DNA of 64,000 nt from Sphingomonas sp. GM_Shp_1 (GCF_026540895.1 NZ_JALNUR010000013.1:21369-85368); one strand, 5' to 3'; counted from the first letter of the stretch, positions 52,512-60,971 are shown. The notes: a model not told the origin generated them from the letters alone. Numbers and translations are program-made.

Positions 52512-53132
52512 TCAGGCGTGGGCGAAGATATCGACCTCGGGCCAGCCGGCGAGATCCAGCTCGGCGCGGGCGGGCAGGAAGTCGAAACAGGCCTGGGCCA
52601 GTTCCATCCGCCCCTCGCGGATGAGGCGCTTGTCCAGTTCCACCTTCATCCGGTGGAGATAGCGCACGTCGGAAGCGGCATATTCGCGCTGCGCGTCGGT
52701 CAGTTCGGGCGCGCCCCAGTCGGAGGATTGCTGCGCCTTGGACAGCTCGATGCCCAGCAGTTCGCGGACCAGTTCCTTCAGGCCATGGCGGTCGGTATAG
52801 GTGCGGATCAGGCGCGAGGCGATCTTGGTACAATAGACAGGCCCTGCGACCACGCCCAGATAATGGCGAATCGCCGCGATATCGAACCGCCCGAAATGAT
52901 AGAGCTTCAGCCGCGCCGGATCGGCGAGCAGCGCGCGCAGATTGGGCGCGGCATAGTCGCTGTCGGGGCCGAAGCGGACGAGATGCTCGTCGGGGCCGCC
53001 ATCCGATAGCTGAACGACGCACAGCCGGTCGCGCGGGGTGATCAGGCCCATCGTCTCGGTGTCGACGGCGATCGAGGCGCCGGGCGCGAACAGATCGGCG
53101 GGAATGTCTTCTTCGTGCAGATGAACGGTCAT
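52512..53132 (-). CDS. rnd: Ribonuclease D-type 3'-5' exonuclease
   Basis: A 206-residue DEDDy exonuclease. Exo I is IAVDTETMG, Exo II is YHFGRFDIAAI, and Exo III is YAASDVRYLHRM. The HRDC domain of full-length RNase D is missing, so this is the short form common in alphaproteobacteria. It probably trims structured RNAs. Start at 53132 (MTVHLHEEDI). It precedes lptC on the same strand. Confidence 0.92.
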   Translation of the reverse strand: MTVHLHEEDIPADLFAPGASIAVDTETMGLITPRDRLCVVQLSDGGPDEHLVRFGPDSDYAAPNLRALLADPARLKLYHFGRFDIAAIRHYLGVVAGPVYCTKIASRLIRTYTDRHGLKELVRELLGIELSKAQQSSDWGAPELTDAQREYAASDVRYLHRMKVELDKRLIREGRMELAQACFDFLPARAELDLAGWPEVDIFAHA

Positions 53133-53430
53133 GCCCTCTGCCCTAGCGGGCCGAATCCAAAGCCTCAACCGCGATCACCGATATCCGGGTCGGTGACGCA
53201 TCATGGTTTCACCGATGTTGTGGAGTTTCGGCCACAATTCCGACGCAATCTGCCTCGTTCGCGGCGAAGCGAGAGCCATTCGCACGATTTCGTTCGCGAT
53301 GCGGCGGCTCTTGCGTTATGAATGGCAATTAGGCGCAAAAGGTTTGGCGCCGAAAGACCCGCGCTCTTCGTCCGGCGCACGGTTCTTGAGGATAGCATTT
53401 GCGGGCGAACCGGGAAGACGAACAGGGCTT
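53133..53430. other. Intergenic region and probable long leader of the cold-shock gene
   Basis: About 300 bases between divergent rnd and the cold-shock gene contain no convincing gene. Long structured 5' leaders are typical for cold-shock mRNAs. Several short inverted segments occur, such as GTGG...CCAC near 53220-53236. I cannot place the promoter with confidence. Confidence 0.4.
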
Positions 53431-54267
53431 ATGGGTTTCGATAGAGGTAGCCGGGGCAATCGCGGCACGCGTGGTCGCGACAAGCGGGACAATTTCGGCG
53501 GCAGCGAAGATTTCGGTGGCGGCGGCTTCGGCGGCGGTGATCGCTTCGGTGGTGGCGGCTTCGGCGGCGGCGGCGGCTTCGGCGGCGACCGTGGTGGCTT
53601 CGGCGGTGGTGACCGCGGCGGCTTCGGTGGCGGCGGCGGCGGTTTCCGTGGCGGCGGTGGTGGCGGCTTCGGCGGCGGTCGTGGCGGCGGTGGCGGCATG
53701 CCCCCCCAGGTCGTTGGCGAAGGCACCGGTGTCGTCAAGTTCTTCAACGCGCAGAAGGGTTTCGGCTTCGTCGTGCGTGATGACGGCGGCGAAGACGTGT
53801 TCGTTCACATCTCGGCCGTCGAGCAGGCGGGCCTGACCGGTCTGGCCGAGGGTCAGCCGCTCGGCTTCACCCTGGTCGATCGCGGTGGCCGCATTTCGGC
53901 CACCGAGCTGAAGATCGAGGGCGAACCGCTCCCGGTCCAGGACCGCGCTCCCCGCGAACCGCGTGAAGGCGGCTTCGGCGGCGACCGTGACCGTGGTCCG
54001 CGCGGCGGTGCCGCTGGCGGCTTCGGCGGCGCTCCGCAGCGTCAGCTGACCGGTGAGAAGGCGACCGGCACGGTCAAGTTCTTCAACGCGATGAAGGGCT
54101 TCGGCTTCATTCAGCGCGACGATGGCCAGCCCGACGCGTTCGTGCACATCTCGGCCGTCGAGCGCGCCGGCATGGGCTCGCTGAACGAAGGCGACCGCCT
54201 GCAGTTCGAGATCGAGGTCGATCGTCGCGGCAAGTACGCGGCCGTCAACCTGCAGAACGAAGGCTGA
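53431..54267 (+). CDS. Glycine-rich protein with two cold-shock domains
   Basis: A 278-residue RNA/DNA-binding protein. Residues 24-90 are a low-complexity region of FGGG and RGG-like repeats with a few charged residues. CSD1 spans about 97-163 (RNP motifs KGFGFV and VFVHI), CSD2 about 210-276 (KGFGFI and AFVHI). A second Gly/Arg-rich linker (residues 178-200) joins them. Double CSD proteins occur in alphaproteobacteria; the long N-terminal glycine-rich tract resembles plant glycine-rich CSD proteins. A strong terminator follows. Confidence 0.92.
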   Translation: MGFDRGSRGNRGTRGRDKRDNFGGSEDFGGGGFGGGDRFGGGGFGGGGGFGGDRGGFGGGDRGGFGGGGGGFRGGGGGGFGGGRGGGGGMPPQVVGEGTGVVKFFNAQKGFGFVVRDDGGEDVFVHISAVEQAGLTGLAEGQPLGFTLVDRGGRISATELKIEGEPLPVQDRAPREPREGGFGGDRDRGPRGGAAGGFGGAPQRQLTGEKATGTVKFFNAMKGFGFIQRDDGQPDAFVHISAVERAGMGSLNEGDRLQFEIEVDRRGKYAAVNLQNEG

Positions 54268-54586
54268 TCCCTTCGTCTGATTAAGCCATCCCTTTTCGGG
54301 CGACAGGGCCCGGCGTTGCAGCGATGCGACGCCGGGCCTTTTCGTATGTGAGGGTGTTGGGGCCATCTATTCGACGCCGCGTGGGGCCGTCATTCCGCCG
54401 CCGCGTCGAGAGCCTTTCCGTCGGGGTAGGATGATTGGCGGGAGGATTTCGACTCGGGACGAGCTACGCGCTGCGCCATGACGGTGATGCGACCGCACCC
54501 AGACATGATCCGGTGCCAATCGGCACTGTGGCTCTTCCCTCCGCAAGGGGAAAAGGGCGGCGATTCCAGGTGAATGTCGGTCCGGC
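54268..54586. other. Intergenic region between the cold-shock and chemoreceptor-like genes
   Basis: No gene is supported here. It holds the cold-shock terminator (54307-54342) and a short element near its right end, GAATGTCGGTCCGGCTTAG (54572-54590), that resembles 57155-57173. Confidence 0.5.
54307..54342 (+). terminator. Intrinsic terminator after the cold-shock gene
   Basis: GGCCCGGCGT (54307-54316) pairs exactly with ACGCCGGGCC (54329-54338), followed by TTTT. Confidence 0.88.
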
Positions 54587-55384
54587 TTAGAGCGAGACCG
54601 TATTGTCGGCCGTCTCGGCCGAACGCGGATCGCGTGCGGGGTCATCCCGGCTCAATCGGGCCAGCTGTCGCGCCAGCACTTTCACCGCCACGGCATGCGC
54701 GCCCACCCGGCCGATCGCCGAGGCCGCGTGATCCGTCGCGACGGCGGCTTCCGCCGTGATCGCCGCAAGTTGGCGGGCGGTGCTTCGCTGACCGGACGCA
54801 TGATCCAGCGATCGGGCGAGCAGTTCGTCCTGCTCGCTCACCAGCATTTCATAGGCGGCGACGACCTCTCCGGCGGCACCGATATCATCGGCGATGGCCA
54901 GCGCGGTTGCGCCGATATCGTCGGTGGCGGCCTTCGTTCGGGTCGCGAGAACCGACATTTCGGCGGCGACGACGGCATAGGCACTGCCGCCGGATTCGGC
55001 ACGGGCGGCTTCGATCCGGGCGTTCAGGCTCAGAATGCGGCTTTCCTGCGCGATCGTGGCGATGGCGGCGCTGATCGAGGCGACGCGGCCCACCGACTGT
55101 TCCAGCGCATCGACGATCGGCTTGTTGGCGATCAACGCCTTGCCGGCCATGGCCAGCGCCTCGGCCTGTTGGCCGACCGCCTCCGCTATCACGGTCGCCG
55201 CCGAATCGAGATCGGCCGCCAGCGACGCCACACGCGCGGCCTGGCTGCTCATGCCCCGGACGTTGGCCGTGGCGGCTTCCGCTTCCGACGCCACGCAGCC
55301 CGCAATATCGATCAATCGGCCCGCAATGCTGCTCAGATGCGCATCCAGGCTCGGCGCCCCCACGAGGGATGATGAGGCCGTCAT
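54587..55384 (-). CDS. Soluble methyl-accepting-chemotaxis-type signalling protein
   Basis: A 265-residue, almost entirely helical protein without transmembrane segment or ligand domain. The hairpin tip of a chemoreceptor signalling domain is visible at residues about 108-150 (IATIAQESRILSLNARIEAARAESGGSAYAVVAAEMSVLATRTKAATDDI), the part that contacts CheW and CheA. It is translationally coupled (ATGA) to a globin gene. Together they look like a globin-coupled sensor split into two polypeptides; this link is inference. Confidence 0.85.
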   Translation of the reverse strand: MTASSSLVGAPSLDAHLSSIAGRLIDIAGCVASEAEAATANVRGMSSQAARVASLAADLDSAATVIAEAVGQQAEALAMAGKALIANKPIVDALEQSVGRVASISAAIATIAQESRILSLNARIEAARAESGGSAYAVVAAEMSVLATRTKAATDDIGATALAIADDIGAAGEVVAAYEMLVSEQDELLARSLDHASGQRSTARQLAAITAEAAVATDHAASAIGRVGAHAVAVKVLARQLARLSRDDPARDPRSAETADNTVSL

Positions 55385-55803
55385 CAGTGCTGGGTCGAGC
55401 GCGTCGCCGCCAGCATGGTTTCGGCCAATATGCGATAGGCCATGGTCCAGGCGGCTTCGGTATCCTGATCGAAGGCGGGGCCGAGACCGACCCGCAACGT
55501 CTCGATCAAAGCCGATCCCACCGCCTGATAATGCTGCGGCTTCGCGCCATAGCCGACATGCCGCAACGCGAGTTCGTGCGCCACGGGTATGATGCTATCC
55601 AGCCGGTCCAACGCGTCCACCACCGTGGCGAGGGTCAGGAAAAGCTTCCGCCCCTGCTCGGCCATGTCGTTGCGGAACAGGGGCCGGGTGTCCGGTGCCA
55701 GCTCGAAAAGGCGCCGGTAGAATTCGGCGGCCGCGGCGTCGGTGAGGGGGAGGACCGAGGCGAAGCTGTCCTGAATCAGGTCGATCTGATGAGCCGTGAG
55801 CAT
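55384..55803 (-). CDS. Single-domain bacterial globin
   Basis: A 139-residue globin related to Vitreoscilla haemoglobin and the globin part of flavohaemoglobins. CD1 Phe is Phe43 (RPLF), the distal E7 residue is probably Gln50, and the proximal F8 His is His82 in LALRHVGYG. The helical pattern and HYQAVGSALIETL match the family. It lacks the reductase domain. Position upstream of a chemoreceptor-type protein suggests gas or redox sensing. A palindrome lies upstream. Confidence 0.88.
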   Translation of the reverse strand: MLTAHQIDLIQDSFASVLPLTDAAAAEFYRRLFELAPDTRPLFRNDMAEQGRKLFLTLATVVDALDRLDSIIPVAHELALRHVGYGAKPQHYQAVGSALIETLRVGLGPAFDQDTEAAWTMAYRILAETMLAATRSTQH

Positions 55804-55854
55804 GGCGATCGATTAGGCGGACGGGTGAGAACGAAATGTTAATGACGTTATGTA

Positions 55855-55867
55855 TCACCGGCGGTGA
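55855..55867 (-). promoter_or_regulatory. Perfect 13-base palindrome upstream of the globin gene
   Basis: TCACCG-G-CGGTGA, 52 bases before the globin start. It is a candidate operator of an unidentified regulator. Confidence 0.4.
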
Positions 55868-55950
55868 CAGTAATGCGCGCGGCCCGGGTTATTCTTTCTA
55901 ACTCAATGCCATGAGCTTCCCCGGGGCGCAGAGATCGACAGGGGGCATAG

Positions 55951-55967
55951 CGGTAAAAATTTTACCG
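55951..55967. promoter_or_regulatory. Inverted repeat CGGTAAAA-A-TTTTACCG
   Basis: Perfect eight-base arms around a single A, in the divergent space between the globin and NTF2-like genes, about 90 bases upstream of the latter. It is a candidate operator. Confidence 0.45.
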
Positions 55968-56008
55968 GCATCGGCTGAAAACGGCGATTGTCCCCGCTCC
56001 CTTCTCAT

Positions 56009-56024
56009 TGTACCAATCGATACA
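56009..56024 (+). promoter_or_regulatory. TGTA-N8-TACA dyad upstream of the NTF2-tetR pair
   Basis: TGTACCAATCGATACA, 12 of 16 positions symmetric, 32 bases before the start at 56057. The spacing is typical of TetR-family operators, and a TetR-family gene is the second gene of this unit. Autoregulation is inferred. Confidence 0.45.
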
Positions 56025-56056
56025 GAGTTGTCGATTTTGTCAGAAGGGGTTGGGAT

Positions 56057-56518
56057 ATGCGTCCCCCGCTACCACCGTTCACGCCCGATACCGCCGTGCA
56101 AAAGGTCCGTGCGGCGGAGGATGCCTGGAACAGCCGCGATCCCGAGCGCGTGGTGCAGGCTTATACGCCCGATTGCCGATGGCGGAACCGGGCCGAATTC
56201 GTCACCGGTCATGAGGAGATCGTCCAGTTCCTCCGCCGCAAATGGGCGCGGGAGCAGGATTATCGGCTGATCAAGGAGCTATGGGCGCAGGAGGGCGCGC
56301 GGATCGCGGTTCGCTTCGCCTATGAATGGCATGACGATGCCGGACGATGGTTCCGATCCTATGGCAATGAGAATTGGGATTTCGCCGAGGACGGCCGGAT
56401 GCGGCGGCGGATCGCGTCGATCAACGACCTGCCGATCGCGCAGGATGAGCGGCTGTTCCATTGGCCGCTGGGGTTACGGCCCGCCGATCATCCCTCGCTG
56501 AGCGATCTGGGGCTTTAG
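56057..56518 (+). CDS. NTF2-like (DUF1348/SnoaL-type) protein
   Basis: A 153-residue cone-fold protein. The pattern [77 protein letters not shown] is characteristic of the DUF1348 subgroup of the NTF2/SnoaL superfamily. Its biochemical role is not established. Start at 56057, preceded by AAGGGG. A TetR-family gene follows after two bases. Confidence 0.85.
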   Translation: MRPPLPPFTPDTAVQKVRAAEDAWNSRDPERVVQAYTPDCRWRNRAEFVTGHEEIVQFLRRKWAREQDYRLIKELWAQEGARIAVRFAYEWHDDAGRWFRSYGNENWDFAEDGRMRRRIASINDLPIAQDERLFHWPLGLRPADHPSLSDLGL

Positions 56519-56520
56519 CG

Positions 56521-57102
56521 GTGGCGCGGTTGATCGCCGAGCGCGCCGATGCGCTGCCGGGGCTGGCCGAAGCGTTTCGCGAACATGGCTATGCCGGGGC
56601 CAGCCTCTCGCTGATCGGGACCGCGACCGGACTGGGGCGGGGGAGCCTCTACCACTTCTTCCCCGGCGGAAAGCAGGAGATGGCCGCCGCCGTGCTCGAC
56701 GATGTCGCGCGGTGGTTCGAGGGCGCGGTCTTCGCGCCTCTGGACGCGGCGGACGATCCGCGCGCCGGGATCGATGCGATGATGGTCGCGGTGGATCGCT
56801 ATTTCGAATCGGGGCGGCGCGCCTGCCTGATCGGGTCCTGGGGCCTTGGGGCGACGCGCGATCCCTTTGCCGCGCCGATCGCGGACTATTTCCGGCGCTG
56901 GATCGGTGCGCTCCAGACGCTGCTGATACGCGGCGGCGTGGCGGAGGGCCATGCGACGGTGCTGGCGCAGGACGTGGTCAGCGGGATCCAGGGCGCGGTC
57001 GTGCTGGCGCGGGGCCTGGACGATCCGGGACTGTTCCGCGCCACGCTCGGGCGGCTGACCGCGCGGCTCTATACCGCGCTCGCCGCCGCCGACATTCAAT
57101 AG
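56521..57102 (+). CDS. TetR-family transcriptional regulator
   Basis: A 193-residue repressor-like protein. The N-terminal helix-turn-helix is FREHGYAGASLSLIGTATGLGRGSLYHFFPGGKQEMAAAVL, typical of TetR proteins that guard oxidoreductase or NTF2-like genes. I use the GTG at 56521, since the longer frame overlaps the preceding gene by 57 bases. A likely operator lies upstream of the NTF2-like gene. Confidence 0.87.
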   Translation: MARLIAERADALPGLAEAFREHGYAGASLSLIGTATGLGRGSLYHFFPGGKQEMAAAVLDDVARWFEGAVFAPLDAADDPRAGIDAMMVAVDRYFESGRRACLIGSWGLGATRDPFAAPIADYFRRWIGALQTLLIRGGVAEGHATVLAQDVVSGIQGAVVLARGLDDPGLFRATLGRLTARLYTALAAADIQ

Positions 57103-57113
57103 TTCCATTGTTT

Positions 57114-57139
57114 CCCTCTCCCCTATCGAGGGGAGAGGG
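57114..57139. terminator. Hairpin between convergent tetR and Cys/Met-metabolism genes
   Basis: CCCTCTCCCC (57114-57123) and GGGGAGAGGG (57130-57139) form a perfect stem. No T-run follows on either strand, so it may act as a 3' end protector rather than a classic terminator. Confidence 0.5.
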
Positions 57140-57169
57140 ACAAAGAGCCGAAATGAATGTCGATCCGAC

Positions 57170-58501
57170 CTAGATCGCCGCCAGCGCCTGTTCGCAATCG
57201 GCGATCAGGTCGTCGGCGTCCTCGACCCCGATCGAGATGCGGACCAGATTGTCGGTGATGCCCAGCGCCGCCTTGCGCTCGTCGGGGACCGACAGATGCG
57301 TCATCGCCGCCGGATGGCTGGCGAGCGTCTCGGTCCCGCCCAGGCTGACCGCCAGCTTGGCGATGCGCAAGCTGTCGAGGAAGCGGAAGGATTCCGCCTC
57401 GCCGCCCTTGAGATAGAGCGAGAAGGTCGACCCGCCGCCGGTGCAGTGGCGGCGATAGATATCCGCCTGCCGCTCCATCCCCGGCGTGTCCGCGAGGAAG
57501 CCGAGATAGCCGACCCGCTCGACCTTGGGGTGATCGCGCAGAAAGGCGCAGACCTTGGCGGCATTCTCCCCTGCGCGGCTCATCCGCAGTTCCAGCGTCT
57601 CCAGCGAACGCAGCAGCATCCAGGAGGTATTGGGGTCGCAGATGGTGCCGATCGTGTTGCGCATCGACCGGATGGTGGCGATATGCGCCTTCGACCCCAG
57701 CACGCCGCCCGCGACCAGATCGGAATGGCCGCCCGCATATTTGGTCAGCGAATAGACGACCAGATCGGCGCCGTGCTTGAGCGGACGCTGCCACAGCGGC
57801 CCGAGGAAGGTGTTGTCGATGGCGATGGGCGGCTTTTCCGCGGCATCGGCAAAGGCCGCGTCGCGCGCCGCCGCCACCGCCTCGATATCGACCAGTGCGT
57901 TGGTCGGATTGGCCGGGCTTTCCAGATAGATCAGCGGCACCCGGCCCATGGCGGCGGCCTTTTGCAGCACCGCGTCGATCTCCTCGCGCGTGGCACCTGC
58001 GGGGAAGTCGAGCCACTTCACCCCAAATCGGCCCAGGATGCGTCCGATCAGCGTCTCGGTCGCGGCATAGAGCGGGCCCGAATGGACGATCACGTCACCC
58101 GGCTGCACCATCGACAGGAACAGGGTGGCGATCGCCGCCATGCCGCTGGAGAAGGTCAGCGCATCCTCCGCCTCGTCCCAGATGGCCAGGCGGTCCTCCA
58201 GAATTTCCTGGTTGGGGCCGTTGAAGCGCGAATAGACCAGCCCGTCGGCGCCGCCGAGGCGCTTGCCGGTCACCCCCTCGAAATGGCGCTTCCCCGCCGC
58301 CGCATTGGGGAAGACGAAGGTTGAAGTCAGGAAGATCGGCGGCTTGAGCGAACCCTCCGACAGGACGGGGTCGAAGCCATGCCCCATCATCAGGGTGGAG
58401 GGCTTCAGCTTGCGGTCGCCGATGCTCGTCGTGTCGCTGCTGCGATCGGTCGGGGTCGGATTCCGGGGCGGAACGCCGGTCAGATTGGATTCGGTCGGCA
58501 T
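57170..58501 (-). CDS. Cys/Met-metabolism PLP enzyme (cystathionine gamma-synthase/lyase family)
   Basis: A 443-residue fold-type I PLP enzyme of the trans-sulfuration family. The PLP lysine is in VVYSLTKYAGGHSDLVAGG, and substrate-side residues lie in SRFNGPNQEILEDRLA and YLESPANPTN. The N-terminal 35 residues are an extension. Members include cystathionine gamma-synthase, methionine gamma-lyase and O-acetylhomoserine sulfhydrylase; the reaction cannot be fixed from sequence alone. A strong AAGGAG site precedes the ATG. Confidence 0.88.
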   Translation of the reverse strand: MPTESNLTGVPPRNPTPTDRSSDTTSIGDRKLKPSTLMMGHGFDPVLSEGSLKPPIFLTSTFVFPNAAAGKRHFEGVTGKRLGGADGLVYSRFNGPNQEILEDRLAIWDEAEDALTFSSGMAAIATLFLSMVQPGDVIVHSGPLYAATETLIGRILGRFGVKWLDFPAGATREEIDAVLQKAAAMGRVPLIYLESPANPTNALVDIEAVAAARDAAFADAAEKPPIAIDNTFLGPLWQRPLKHGADLVVYSLTKYAGGHSDLVAGGVLGSKAHIATIRSMRNTIGTICDPNTSWMLLRSLETLELRMSRAGENAAKVCAFLRDHPKVERVGYLGFLADTPGMERQADIYRRHCTGGGSTFSLYLKGGEAESFRFLDSLRIAKLAVSLGGTETLASHPAAMTHLSVPDERKAALGITDNLVRISIGVEDADDLIADCEQALAAI

Positions 58502-58580
58502 TGCGGTCTCCTTGGGACATGGTGCCGCTCGGTCGGCGGCTATGCCCCAAGGATAGCGCGGTGAACGACTTTGGCGAGGC

Positions 58581-59345
58581 TCAGCCGAGCCCGATCAGCG
58601 AAATCTGGCGGCCATAAGAGGGTTCGCCGCGATGGGTGGCGCGGCGGAAGCTGAAGAAGCGGTCCTCCTGCGCATAGGTGTCCTCGCCCAGCGCGGCGAC
58701 GCGACCGACCCCGGCCTCGGCCAGGCGGTGGGCGACATAGGCCTCCAGATCGAACTGGTAATGATCGGCGCGTCGGCCATCGGCAAAGAAGCGCTCATTC
58801 TCGGGCGACGCCTCGACGAAGCGGCGGAGAAAGGCGGCATCCACCTCATAGCTGGCGCGCGCGATGCACGGGCCGATCGTGGCGACGATGCGGTCGCGCT
58901 GCGCCCCCAGCGCCTCCATCGCGGCGAGCGTCGCGTCGGTGATCCCGCCGAACGCGCCCTTCCACCCGGCATGGGCGGCCCCGACCACCCCGGCCTGCGC
59001 ATCGGCGAACAGCACCGGCGCGCAATCGGCGGTCAATATACCCAGCAACAGCCCCGGACGGTCGGTCACCAGCGCATCGCCATGCGGGCGGCTATCGTCC
59101 TGGGGCGCGGTCAGCACCGTCACCGCCTCCGCCGAATGGATCTGGTAGCAGGTGACGAGGCGTGCACCGGGCAGCACGGCGTCGCGCGCAAGGCGGCGGT
59201 TCTCGGCCACGGCATCGGCATCGTCCTCCGACCCCAGCCCGACATTCAGCCCGCCATGAATCCCCACCGAGACGCCGCCGCGCCGCCCGAGAAAGCCATG
59301 CGGCACCGACGCCAGCAACGGCGTCCGAATCGCCTCGACGCTCAT
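58581..59345 (-). CDS. pgeF: PgeF/YfiH-family protein (laccase-domain)
   Basis: A 254-residue protein of the YfiH/LACC1 family. The metal-binding residues are in CYQIHSAEAV, ILTADCAPVLFAD and GAAHAGWKGAFGG. Members have been described as peptidoglycan-editing factor PgeF and as purine nucleoside phosphorylase-like enzymes. It is the last gene of the lgt-methyltransferase-GNAT-pgeF run and overlaps the GNAT gene by ATGA. Confidence 0.9.
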   Translation of the reverse strand: MSVEAIRTPLLASVPHGFLGRRGGVSVGIHGGLNVGLGSEDDADAVAENRRLARDAVLPGARLVTCYQIHSAEAVTVLTAPQDDSRPHGDALVTDRPGLLLGILTADCAPVLFADAQAGVVGAAHAGWKGAFGGITDATLAAMEALGAQRDRIVATIGPCIARASYEVDAAFLRRFVEASPENERFFADGRRADHYQFDLEAYVAHRLAEAGVGRVAALGEDTYAQEDRFFSFRRATHRGEPSYGRQISLIGLG

Positions 59346-59851
59346 AGCGACAGCCTCATGATCCGATCCTCGTCGATCGTGTCGCCGACCGGGAAGTCGT
59401 ATCGGCCGATATCGACGAAACCATAGCGGGCATAGAAGGCCTTGGCCCGGTGATTGTCGACATAGACCGACAGGATGAGCGCGCTGGCCCCCTGCGACCT
59501 GGCCGATGCGATCGCCCAGTCCATCAAGGCGGGGCCAACGCCCGCGCCCAGATGGCTGGCCTTCACGTAAAGCTGATAGAGTTCGATCGCATCCTCGGGC
59601 CATTCGCCGGGGAAGCCCACGGGACCGAGCTTGGCGAAACCGATGATCGCGCCCTCCTCGGTCGCGAGGCGGATGGTGAAATCGGGATGGCCGATCTGGC
59701 GGGGAAGGCCTTGCGGACCGAAGGCTTCGTCCAGAAAGGCGGCAAGATCGGCGGGCGGATAGAGATGGCCGAAGGTTTCGGTAAACGCCGCCGCCGCCAT
59801 CGCGGCCAGGGCTTCGCCATCGCCCGGCCGGGCATCGCGATAGTCGATCAT
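59342..59851 (-). CDS. GNAT-family N-acetyltransferase
   Basis: A 169-residue acetyltransferase. The acetyl-CoA binding motif is LYVKASHLGAGVGPALMDWAIASARSQG, followed by LSVYVDNHRAKAFYARYGF. The substrate is unknown; the GNAT fold alone does not tell. It overlaps both neighbours by four bases and so is co-translated with the methyltransferase and pgeF. Confidence 0.88.
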   Translation of the reverse strand: MIDYRDARPGDGEALAAMAAAAFTETFGHLYPPADLAAFLDEAFGPQGLPRQIGHPDFTIRLATEEGAIIGFAKLGPVGFPGEWPEDAIELYQLYVKASHLGAGVGPALMDWAIASARSQGASALILSVYVDNHRAKAFYARYGFVDIGRYDFPVGDTIDEDRIMRLSL

Positions 59852-60930
59852 TCGCCATACCCCGCCGGTACGGGCCAGTCGGGCCGGGTGACCGCCAGCG
59901 CACGGAACAGCGTGCCCATCTCCTGCATCAACCGGTTGCGATCGGCGAGCAGCGAGTCGGCGCGATTCGGATGCGCGCGGGCGAGGGCGGCGGTCCGCTG
60001 GTCGATCCCCAGCGCGCCGAGCAGGTCGCGCTGCGTGACGGGACCGAAGGCGGCGAGCCCGGCCCCTTGCGCGGCGGCGGCCAGCGTCGTGAAATCGACA
60101 TGCGCGCTCAAATCCTGTTCCCCCGGCCGGTCGAAGGGATTGGCATAGGCATGGCCGCGCACCGCCTGCAACGTGTCCGCGATGGCGGGGCCTTCATAGC
60201 CATAGTCGACGATCAGCGCGGCGCCCCCTTGTGCGGCGATCCGGGCGGACAGCGTGCGCATCACCGCGACGCTGGCGGGGGACACCTCGATCACCAATCC
60301 GGCCTCCGCCTCGCGGAGCGGTTCGGGGATGATCTCGGGCGGGACGGGCGGCCCCGCGATCGGCAGGAAGAGCAGATCCTGCGCGGCGACCAGCCGCTCA
60401 TGCCAGCCGTCCCCGCGCCGGACCAGTTGGCGGATGGGCAATGCGTCGAAGAATTCATTGGCGACGACGATCAGCGGGCGGTCGGTGGGCAGCGTCTCGA
60501 CCGAATCGTGCCACGTCGCCTCGGCCACGCGCTGGCTTTGGGCGGTGCGGAGCGTCGCGCTGGTCTCGACGAAATGAATCGACGGCGAGAACCCCGCCTT
60601 GGCCATGGCCCGCCCGGCATCGGCGGCCAGCGTGCCGCGCCCCGGCCCGAGTTCGATCCAGTGCATCTCGGGCCGTCCCGCACGGTCCCACAGGTCGGCG
60701 CACCACAGGCCGACCAGCTCGCCGAACATCTGGCTGATCTCGGGACTGGTCGTGAAGTCGCCGCCCGCGCCCAGCGGATCGCGGGTGCCGTAATAATGCG
60801 CATTGGCGGCGGCCATGAACTGCGCCACCGGGATCGGCCCGGCCAGCGCAATCGCGCGGGCGAGCCGTTCGGGCAGCGCGTCCTCCGGCTCGGGCTTGTG
60901 ATCGGCGGGGGGGATCAACGGGTTGGTCAT
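59848..60930 (-). CDS. NDUFAF7/MidA-type SAM-dependent methyltransferase
   Basis: A 360-residue DUF185-family protein. The family start AGPIPVAQFMAAANAHYYGTRDPLGAGGDFTTSPEISQMFGELVG, the SAM-binding IELGPGRGTLAADAGRAM and VANEFFDALPI are present. Mitochondrial homologues methylate an arginine of complex I. The bacterial target is not settled. The adjacent order lgt-midA-like-pgeF is common in alphaproteobacteria. Confidence 0.9.
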   Translation of the reverse strand: MTNPLIPPADHKPEPEDALPERLARAIALAGPIPVAQFMAAANAHYYGTRDPLGAGGDFTTSPEISQMFGELVGLWCADLWDRAGRPEMHWIELGPGRGTLAADAGRAMAKAGFSPSIHFVETSATLRTAQSQRVAEATWHDSVETLPTDRPLIVVANEFFDALPIRQLVRRGDGWHERLVAAQDLLFLPIAGPPVPPEIIPEPLREAEAGLVIEVSPASVAVMRTLSARIAAQGGAALIVDYGYEGPAIADTLQAVRGHAYANPFDRPGEQDLSAHVDFTTLAAAAQGAGLAAFGPVTQRDLLGALGIDQRTAALARAHPNRADSLLADRNRLMQEMGTLFRALAVTRPDWPVPAGYGE

Positions 60931-60971
60931 GCCCTCCGCTCTGCCGTCACCGACCCGCCGCCGCAAGGGTA

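Noticed and set aside
51226..52662. Plus-strand open frame of 478 codons
   Set aside because: Runs opposite to lptA, lptC and the end of rnd, all well supported.
53520..53700. GGC-rich tandem stretch as a DNA microsatellite or assembly error
   Set aside because: The frame stays open through it into two perfect cold-shock domains, codons vary, and charged residues interrupt the glycine; it reads as a real protein tail.
54367..54645. Minus-strand frame of 92 codons
   Set aside because: Overlaps the end of the chemoreceptor-type gene out of frame and is Arg/Pro-rich without pattern.
55911..56270. Plus-strand frame of 119 codons upstream of the NTF2-like gene
   Set aside because: Overlaps the NTF2-like gene in another frame and crosses the operator dyads; no domain.
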